NCBI GenBank assembly: GCA_034696485.1
Contig: JAQIWT010001584.1
Span: forward strand, 1-10,251
Direction of reading: 5' to 3'
From: Isohypsibius dastychi
Lineage: Eukaryota > Tardigrada > Eutardigrada > Parachela > Isohypsibiidae
DNA: 10,251 nucleotides
The translations under genes and the position numbers were made by a program. The notes under the pieces were generated by a model, which saw nothing but the letters and a program-made list of their open reading frames with translations, was not told the origin of the DNA and did not search any database. Positions 1 through 5,966 of the stretch are shown in pieces (positions within the stretch are counted from its first letter, which is position 1; every line of letters begins with the position of its first letter).

Positions 1-140
1 CCCTAATGTTATAGTCTACGAGCACCGCCGTTCCGTTCCAAAATGTAAGCCTAGCAGGAACTGTCAGCTTTGCAGGATCGCAGTTTAGCAGGAATTCCAG
101 AGTAGATGTTGATCCTAGAGGTAAATCTAGATCTCATTCA

Positions 141-333
141 CATGTTGTGATCATACAATTTCGAGGTGCGGGTAAGACTCGAATTCAGAAAAAAACCTCA
201 AATTTGTAAAGTAATTCGTGCAGTATAACAAACGACATTCTGTACATTGTACTGTACATGCAATGCACGTTTGGGTGATCTGATTCATTACCCTAGAGGT
301 AGAGTTATTTGGAACGTGGTTTTTGCCGGTATG
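141..333. repeat. Distal upstream homology block, copy 1 unit
   Basis: This stretch is related to 3983-4137, at the equivalent place upstream of copy 3. Shared landmarks are the GTAATTCGTGCA motif (211-222 and 4028-4039), the GATCATAC/CATCATAC motif near the left end, GCACGTTTnGGGTG in the middle and AACGTGGTTTTTGCCGGT at the right end (313-330 and 4119-4136). The two differ by several indels, so this is an old duplication. I see no similar block upstream of copy 2. No coding is supported here. Positions 1-140 show nothing recognisable. Confidence 0.75.
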
Positions 334-435
334 ATTTAAAAAATTATGGGCAGTTGTTTGTTTTCCTATTGCGCGAAAAACGGAAGCAAAATGCGTTTCT
401 GTCATTACTTCCATAAACAAACAGGTAAATAACAC

Positions 436-596
436 GGTACTCTGTCCTCTAGTATAACTGGGCACCCTTTTCGCTGTATCAATTGGCTCACCACACACAC
501 AATGCGTGAGCCCCGGGTCAACCCTCTGGCTGCGCACTTGGTGAGGCAATCGATACAGCGAAAAGGGTGCCCAGTTACACTAGAGGACGGAGTACC
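436..596. repeat. Long inverted repeat (fold-back), upstream of copy 1
   Basis: The left arm, about 436-484, is nearly the perfect reverse complement of the right arm, about 548-596. It begins GGTACTC and contains AACTGGGCACCCTTTTCGCT with only a few mismatches. Pairing continues weakly inwards through GGCTCACC (485-492) against GGTGAGGC (540-547). The central loop of about 45 bp includes a short CA run. No open frame fits a transposase, and no clear target-site duplication is visible. It may be a MITE-like fold-back element or a cruciform-forming sequence. It lies about 70 bp before the conserved promoter block of copy 1 and is absent from the matching interval of copy 3. Confidence 0.85.
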
Positions 597-664
597 ACGA
601 CGTTTCAACCACGCTTATCTCTTTGATTTTGTAGCATTGGGGTCTGGAAACGTCTTTACGTGCT

Positions 665-950
665 AACATACCGAATTCAACAGCCATTCGTCATTCGGCC
701 CATGTTTTCCGTTCCGAAGAGGTTTATTCATAAAACTTTACTTCACGCTTGTCAGGAGAGAGCACCATCGCTACTCAGATCGAGCTCCAAGATTGTCGAA
801 ATTCACCGTCATCAAAATCACAATAATCACCCATCAATTCTAATCGCCCAAGATATTCATGCACTCTCGACTAAACCACCGTATATAAATTTACACTTGC
901 TTATCCAAATATATCAAGCCTTCAAGAATCGTGAATCGGTTCAAGCCAGG
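665..950 (+). promoter_or_regulatory. Conserved promoter block of secreted-protein copy 1
   Basis: The block begins at AACATACC (665-672) and aligns through its length with 2649-2934 and 4270-4577, upstream of copies 2 and 3. Conserved elements are CATTCGG followed by CATGTTTTCCGTT (about 693-716), AAGATATTCA (850-859) and a TATA box TATATAAA (882-889), 62 bp before the ATG. Transcription would be expected to start near 912, giving a 5' leader of about 40 nt. An open frame happens to cross this block in copy 1, but it is broken in copies 2 and 3, and the TATA box argues for non-coding DNA. Confidence 0.7.
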
Positions 951-1519
951 ATGTCTCCACATCTGATTCTACTTTTGTTGGTCGGGACTATTCTCCCTGG
1001 CTCAATGGCAAAGCGAAAAACGACCTCCAGAACGACGACGACGACCCAGGCTGGACCATCAACCGAGTATTCCCTTGATTACTATCTGAACCTCACTCAA
1101 TATTACTCAATTGGATGCCCAACCAAGGATAATGACCGCGCCATCGCCGTCTGGGTTCGTATTCGTTTTCAGCTGAAGCAAGATTATCTTTAGGTTCCTT
1201 CTGTAGGTCCCGAATGCTGTGGCCCCTCTAGACTGTGATCATTTCACCAACAATCTTGCAGAACCACCCTGTCTTTATGCGTATGCTGATCTTGATGACC
1301 GCAAATTCGTCTGGAGTCGTTGTGACTGGGCTGATGGCTACCACAACTTCACAATGACCTGCTACGATGCTGTCGGAGCCATGGGAACAATAGACATCGG
1401 GGTAAGCTTTGCCATTAATGATAAAATTGGGAGATAACCAAATATTTCCATAGTGGAGCTGTCCGAATCCACCGACAACTCCTGGAACGTCGCCCACTCC
1501 TCGGTACTGGGCCAAATAA
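951..1519 (+). CDS. Small secreted Cys-rich protein with Thr-rich stalk, copy 1 (3 exons)
   Basis: Exons are 951-1154, 1207-1401 and 1454-1519, all joined in phase 0 and encoding 154 aa. The introns are 52 bp each. Donors are GTTCGT and GTAAGC; acceptors are CTGTAG and TTTCCATAG. Residues 1-20 form a signal peptide (MSPHLILLLLVGTILPGSMA). A Lys/Arg/Thr-rich stalk follows (about 21-33). The main domain has six cysteines, in the contexts GCP, LDC, PPC, SRC, MTC and WSC, enough for three disulfides. There are two N-glycosylation sequons (NLT in exon 1, NFT in exon 2). The tail is Pro/Thr-rich and ends in RYWAK. The gene model rests on exact alignment with copies 2 and 3, and the ATG aligns with theirs. 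Reading through intron 1 meets a stop at 1191-1193. I do not recognise the family, so the function is unknown; a secreted, glycosylated, disulfide-bonded product is inferred. Confidence 0.8.
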
Positions 1520-2458
1520 TGACTGCGCTTCTCATCTCTTCATTCCGTCACGCCGTTCATTTCTAGCCCGTCCATCTAATAGTGCTTCCTCTCCCCGACC
1601 TGCAGTTTTTCGATGATGGTTTTTTCAAACCCTATTGATGTTGAAATGGTTTTCTACTGTACCATCAAAGAGTGATAAAACATGCAATGAAAACAGGGTC
1701 ACCATTGCAGCAAGATGTGGTCGTGCAGACACGTCCTTTGTTCTGTTTAAGATCATTAATGTTCGACAAAACAGCAGGTTTTTTTAAGTTATTACAGAAT
1801 TGTAGAATCAAAAAATGGAAGTTTATTTTTCAACTTTATGGTACTTAGGAACCGACGGCGGCATTAAAACAGACATGAAGAACTGAACTGTTACTGTTCA
1901 GTCGCGGTGAACTGGTGAATAGCGGTGAGCCACGGTAAACGAGTGGACTGACGTAGGTCGATGAACTGCAGTTTTTTGAATGAGACCCTGAAGCGAGTTC
2001 ACCTGGCTCCACACAAATGCTCGTGAATGCCGGAGTTTTTTTTATGTCGTTTATATCAGCTTCTCGACAATTTCTGACAATCATAACTGCATGTACAGTA
2101 TATGCTCAAAACGAGCCCTATGTAGTTCACCCGTTCAACAAGTCGTACACACACTTTAAAACTTCTGAATATCGAGGCGAGGAATTGTACCCATTGCCGT
2201 GTTACATAATAAAACACTGATAAAGCGTGGAAAATTCAAAAAATCCCGTTCGAGCAGTACAATATGGAACCGATACGATAAACTCCTTTGGGTGGACCAT
2301 ATCTAATACCGTAATGAACCGGTTATAAGCCTTGGCTATAATCATATCAAAGCTGTTCTAAATGAGCTTCTATTAAGGTGGTGGGGGGGGGGCTTATATT
2401 ACACGTGGTGGGCCGCATACCTGTTGAATGTGGTAGGGTTAGTCATAATTATCAGTAC
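1520..2458. other. Intergenic region between copies 1 and 2
   Basis: The first 70 bp (1521-1590) align with 5266-5340 downstream of copy 3 and so belong to the duplicated unit as 3' flank. No AATAAA lies within 600 bp of the copy 1 stop; the nearest is at 2208-2213. The rest is unique AT-rich sequence with no repeat partner that I can see in the window, apart from one weak small reading frame listed separately. A run of ten or more G residues lies around 2382-2392. Confidence 0.5.
2044..2220 (+). CDS. Doubtful 58-aa reading frame with a signal-like N-terminus
   Basis: The frame opens at an ATG (2044), or at 2017 in the same frame, and ends at a TGA (2218-2220). The predicted product starts with a hydrophobic stretch (MSFISASRQFLTIITACTVY) followed by Ala-Gln, which could be a signal-peptide cleavage site. 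The remainder is a polar, tyrosine-rich tail with one NKS sequon. An AATAAA (2208-2213) lies inside the frame before its stop, which is odd for a real gene. No TATA box or paralogue is visible. It could be a small secreted peptide gene, but chance is more likely. Confidence 0.12.
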   Translation: MSFISASRQFLTIITACTVYAQNEPYVVHPFNKSYTHFKTSEYRGEELYPLPCYIIKH

Positions 2459-2640
2459 AAGCATAGGACACAATCTCGCCACATACTTTTGAGGCATTAA
2501 TCTCGCCACCCCCCCCCCCCCTTACTCAAACTATTCTGGTTCAAGAAAGGTCAAGCTTCATATTGTAGTGGGGGTCGGGGGGTGGCGAGATTACTTCCTC
2601 AAAAGTATGTGGCGAGATTGTGTCCTATGCTTCTATTAAG
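2366..2640. repeat. 12-bp direct repeats bracketing a region upstream of copy 2
   Basis: GCTTCTATTAAG occurs at 2366-2377 and again at 2629-2640 without mismatch. The second copy overlaps the outer end of the inverted repeat at 2459-2632. The interval holds a G run (about 2382-2392) and a C run (about 2509-2521). The pair could be a target-site duplication from an insertion, or a by-product of a local rearrangement. The sequence just inside the two copies is not mutually inverted, so a simple transposon is not shown. Confidence 0.6.
2459..2632. repeat. Long inverted repeat (fold-back), upstream of copy 2
   Basis: The left arm, about 2459-2519, starts AAGCATAGGACACAATCTCG. The right arm, about 2570-2632, is its reverse complement, with one small mismatch block (GCATTA against GAAGTA) and an interruption of the G/C run. 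The arms are about 60 bp and the loop about 50 bp. A motif close to ATCTCGCCAC occurs twice within each arm. The element is unlike the fold-back at 436-596 in sequence but has the same size and the same position, just outside the conserved promoter block. No coding is seen. Confidence 0.88.
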
Positions 2641-2648
2641 TACGTGTA

Positions 2649-2934
2649 AACATACCACATTCAACGTCAGTCATTCGGTCCATGTTTTCCGTTCCGGAGA
2701 GGTCTATTCATACTCGTTTACTTCACAATTGTCACGAAAAAGCACTAGAATTGAGTTTACTCACCGTCGCTATTCGGATCGAGCTCCAGATTTGGTGGGA
2801 ATCTACGATCGTCAACATCACAATATTGACCCATTAATCCTAATAGCTCAAGATATTCACTAACTCTCCGCCGTATATAAATACCCATATTTGTTGATCC
2901 AGATATATCGGGCCTTGTGAAATCGTTTCAATCC
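2649..2934 (+). promoter_or_regulatory. Conserved promoter block of secreted-protein copy 2
   Basis: The block starts at AACATACC (2649-2656), 17 bp after the fold-back element, and aligns with the blocks of copies 1 and 3. It keeps CATGTTTTCCGTTCCG (about 2680-2695), AAGATATTCA (2850-2859) and the TATA box TATATAAA (2874-2881), about 60 bp before the ATG pair at 2935/2938. An in-frame stop (TAA at 2861-2863) separates it from the coding frame, which supports a non-coding role. Confidence 0.7.
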
Positions 2935-3530
2935 ATGATGCTTTCACATTTGGTTCTTTTGTTTCTGGTCGGGACTATTCTTCCCGGTTCACTGGCAAAG
3001 CCCAAAACGACCACCAGAACGACGATGACGCCAACCACCACCACCACTACCCAAGCTGGACCATCAACTGAGTATTCACTTGGCTACTACTTGAACATGA
3101 CTCAGACAACTGCAAGCAGATGCCCACAGAGGGGTTACCACGCCCTCGCCTTCTGGGTTCGTATCAGTTTTTCGTAAACAGGATTACCTTTGAATTTCTT
3201 TTGAAGGTCTCCAACTCGAATGCTGTGGCTCCTCTAGACTGTAACCATTTCACCAACAATCTTGCCGAACCACCCTGTCTGATGGAAACGGCCGAAACGA
3301 TTTACTTCAAAACTGTTTACAATGGATGTGACTGGGCAGATGGCTACTATAACTTCACGGTGACCTGCTACGATGCTGTCGGAGCCATGGGAACAATGAA
3401 CTTTGAGGTAAAACGTGTCTGTGATGATTAAGTTAATGACATGTTTCTATAGTGGACCTGTCCGGATCCGCCGACAACAACGGGACCGTCGACTACTTGG
3501 AATCCCTACAACTGGGGCTGGAAAAAATGA
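2935..3530 (+). CDS. Small secreted Cys-rich protein with Thr-rich stalk, copy 2 (3 exons)
   Basis: Exons are 2935-3156, 3207-3407 and 3453-3530, all phase 0, encoding 166 aa. The introns are 50 and 45 bp, with donors GTTCGT and GTAAAA and acceptors TTTTGAAG and TTTCTATAG. Two adjacent ATGs (2935, 2938) open the frame; the second aligns with the start of copies 1 and 3. A hydrophobic signal peptide is followed by a longer stalk than in copy 1, including a run of six Thr. All six family cysteines are present (RCP, LDC, PPC, NGC, VTC, WTC), as are sequons NMT and NFT. The tail is Pro/Thr-rich, then WNPYNWGWKK. Between PPCL and CDWADGY the sequence differs strongly from copy 1, while both flanks are almost unchanged. 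Unknown family; probably secreted. Confidence 0.8.
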
Positions 3531-3982
3531 ATTGTTCAGTTATTCTTCCAACGGCATGAAACTTTGTGTTCTTCGGTTTTACCAGTCGGGTCATCTAAAC
3601 GCTCGTTATATTTCGATTTTGCGCGTCGATGTTTCTTAAATTCGCAGGGCACGGTCAAAAAAGATTCAGATATTTGGCAGTTGAAAGATCAATGAAAAAC
3701 CGAGGTCGATATTGTGGTCCCCATTTTCTACAAGATGCTCTGAATTAAACTGACAGCCGCCTTCGGCTGCTTCTAAAGACTTCTGAGCAAATCATTATCT
3801 GGAAAAAGTTGAGGTAAAAACAGTCGCCAGACATGAATCGAAATGCACAAAGTCTACATCCAGTACCGTTTCCCGATTGAGCTGACGCTGCTTAGCCCCG
3901 CTCTCCCATCGCAAAGTCTGGGACGGTTTTAAAAATCCTCAACTAGTGAACTGCTGTCGAAGTAGATACTGCAGCCATTACC
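3531..3982. other. 3' flank of copy 2 and spacer
   Basis: There is no gene here. About 3665-3710 and 3801-3875 align with 5396-5440 and 5527-5594 downstream of copy 3, including GATCAATGAA and ACATGAATC, so the duplicated unit reaches roughly 350 bp past the stop codon. A compact GC-rich hairpin (CAGCCG at 3754-3759, loop CCTT, CGGCTG at 3764-3769) is present only here. No AATAAA is visible. Confidence 0.55.
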
Positions 3983-4137
3983 ACATTGTCATCATACGAC
4001 TTTGAAGTGCGGATAAAAGCTCAAAAAGTAATTCGTGCATTATAACAACGCAACCATACTTCGCACGTTTTTGGGTGGACTTGACTTATTATCTGAGCAC
4101 GGAGGGTTAGACATTTGAAACGTGGTTTTTGCCGGTG
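3983..4137. repeat. Distal upstream homology block, copy 3 unit
   Basis: This is the partner of 141-333. It is shorter by about 40 bp, mainly through loss of the AT-rich segment after GTAATTCGTGCA. It marks the same distal upstream position in the copy 3 unit and shows that the duplication included more than 500 bp of 5' flank. Confidence 0.75.
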
Positions 4138-4163
4138 TGTCGTAGAATATTCCCCGAGAAGCC

Positions 4164-4197
4164 CACACGCGGCAGACTTCTAAGGCACCCGCGTGTG
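4164..4197. repeat. Short inverted repeat upstream of copy 3
   Basis: CACACGCGG (4164-4172) is the exact reverse complement of CCGCGTGTG (4189-4197), with a 16-bp loop. It is followed at once by a double TGATCA motif (4197-4208). It occupies the position that the two long fold-backs hold in the other units, outside the promoter block. Confidence 0.6.
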
Positions 4198-4208
4198 ATC
4201 ACTGATCA

Positions 4209-4342
4209 GTCATTCGGACAATGTTTCAGTTCCGGAGAGGTTCAATCATAATTATTAATATTACGGGTGAACATACCACGTTCAGATCAACAGCCATTCG
4301 TCATTCGGCTCATGTTTTCCGTTGCGGAAGGGTTTGTTCATA
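4209..4342. repeat. Local duplication inside the copy 3 upstream region
   Basis: About 4209-4250 and 4300-4342 are related: both read GTCATTCGG, then CAATGTTT/CATGTTTT, then GTTCCGGAGAGG/GTTGCGGAAGGG, then TTCA and CATA. Copies 1 and 2 have this motif once. The extra copy in unit 3 therefore adds a second version of a conserved promoter segment. Confidence 0.65.
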
Positions 4343-4577
4343 CTCGTTTATCTCACAATTGTCACGAAGAAGCACTAGCACTGGGTTTAATCGCCGTCGC
4401 CATTCGGATAGAACTTTTAGTGGTGGTCAGAATTCACCATCGTTAAGATGAATATAATCACCCGTTGATTTCTAATCGTCAAAGATATTCATGCACTCTC
4501 AACCACTGTACATAAACCTACACTTGCCGATCAGAGTATATCAAGACTTGTTAAATCGTGAATCGGTTCAAGCCAGG
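4270..4577 (+). promoter_or_regulatory. Promoter block of copy 3, with altered TATA box
   Basis: The block aligns with those of copies 1 and 2 from AACATACC (4270-4277) through AAGATATTCA (4482-4491). At the TATA position the sequence is TACATAAA (4509-4516) instead of TATATAAA, a T-to-C change at a position expected to weaken TATA-binding protein recognition. It lies 69 bp before the ATG. The leader from about 4558 is nearly identical to that of copy 1, including GAATCGGTTCAAGCCAGG. Confidence 0.6.
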
Positions 4578-5188
4578 ATGTCTTCGCATTTAATTCTACT
4601 TCTGTTGGTCGGGACTATTCTCCCTGGCTCAATGTCAAAGCCAAGAACGACCACCGGGACGACGACAACGGCGGGGACGACCACAACCACTCAAGCTGGA
4701 CCGTCAACCGAATATTCCCTTGGTTACTACCTGAACATCACCCAACATTTTGCAAGGGGATGCCCGACCTTTGATGGTTACAACGCCATCCACATCTTTG
4801 TTCGTACCCGTTTTTCAGCTGAAGCAAGATTATCTTTGGGTTTCTTTTGAAGGTCTCAAACGCCCTGCCCCCTCTAGACTGTGATCATTTCACCAACAAT
4901 CTTGCTGAACCACCTTGTCTTTATGCGTTGTCTGATACTTCTTTCACCAAAACCGTCTACAGCCGTTGTGACTAGGCTGATGGCTACCACAACTTCACTA
5001 TGACCTGCTACGATGCTGTCGGAGCCATAGGTACACTGGACTTTGGGGTAAAGCTCTGTCTGAGATGATTAAATTGAGACTTGATAATCCATGGTAAATA
5101 ATCCATATATCCATAGTGGAGCTGTCCGGATCCGCCGACAACAACGGGAACAGTGGGGACTCCATACTACTGGGGCGACGGAAAATGA
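4578..5188 (+). pseudogene. Secreted Cys-rich protein copy 3, interrupted by a nonsense codon
   Basis: The exons by homology are 4578-4799, 4853-5047 and 5117-5188, all phase 0. Introns are 53 and 69 bp (donors GTTCGT, GTAAAG; acceptors TTTTGAAG, ATCCATAG). The signal peptide and Thr-rich stalk are intact. In exon 2 the TGG codon of the conserved CDWADGY motif has become TAG (4973-4975), cutting the product at 114 residues, before the last two cysteines. The frame is open again to the natural TGA, and splice sites and all six cysteine codons remain, so the break looks recent. Intron 2 carries an extra segment with a repeated AATCCAT motif. With the altered TATA box this suggests a decaying gene. 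A null allele, a sequencing error or stop readthrough are alternatives; TAG followed by G is not a known strong readthrough context. Confidence 0.75.
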
Positions 5189-5966
5189 ACAGTTCAGTTG
5201 CTCTTCGGGTTGCTCGAGACCACATCGACCATTTAGAATCCATGATATTAATACAAAAATGGACAGTCTACGCTTCTCCGCGTTCCGTCACACCACCTCG
5301 TAGTTGAATGTCTCCATTCAGTCCATCCAATCGCGCTTCATTTTTTGTTTCTGCCCCGTTGTCTTGAAATCTATAGAATACTGTAAGAAGCAGATTCAGT
5401 TACTTGCAATCGAAGATCAATGAAGAAAAAGTGGAAATTGACGTTCTCGCTTCGGCAGAATGCTCTAACATTGACCAACAGTTGTTTTCGGCTAGTTTGA
5501 CACCATTGACGCACATCTTCCCACCCGGGAAAGGATGAGGTGAAATCAGTCCAGAAACATGAATCAGAATGCGCTGAGCTACAGTATCGTTTTGAAAAAC
5601 GACCGCGTTTTCAATCAAGGCTAAACAAGAATGAGTCTCCAGTTTTGGTTTCGATAAATCGTGAAATGCGCCAGATGACGATCAACCAATTAGTGTCACA
5701 AATTGAGTACAACACCTACAGGTGGAACCTAATCATAGATTACGCAATGCGGTGATTTGGTATTCGCTGGCACTTCGTTCAAAAAGTAACATGATGTTCC
5801 GGTATTGATGCTTTTCAATGATTGTCACGGGTAAAATGGTCTATTCAGGTGAGTCCCGAACAACTCAAGGCACTTTGATTCAAAGAACAACCCCAGCCCA
5901 CACAGGGAAGTGGATTAAATGTATGGATTAGAAAAAGTTAGTAACAAAAATAATACTGTTACGTGA
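5189..5966. other. Convergent intergenic region after copy 3
   Basis: About 5266-5340 matches the 3' flank of copy 1, and 5396-5594 matches the 3' flank of copy 2, so the duplicated unit ends near 5600. The remainder to 5966 holds the 3' end of the minus-strand zinc-finger gene. No AATAAA is seen on the minus strand in the 250 bp after that gene's stop. Small open frames here are not supported by any homology between units. Confidence 0.5.

Noticed and set aside
436-596. CRISPR-like or tRNA-like structure in the fold-back
   Set aside because: It is a single long inverted repeat, without regularly spaced direct repeats or tRNA A/B-box motifs.
660-950. Open frame running upstream of and into copy 1
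   Set aside because: It crosses the TATA box, and the equivalent frames in copies 2 and 3 are broken by stops and shifts; the region behaves as promoter DNA.
1228-1515. Minus-strand open frame opposite copy 1 exons 2 and 3
   Set aside because: It is antisense to well-supported exons and intron 2, with no homologous frame kept in the other copies.
3754-3769. Bacterial-style terminator hairpin
   Set aside because: The stem is only 6 bp with no T run right after it, and the setting is eukaryotic.
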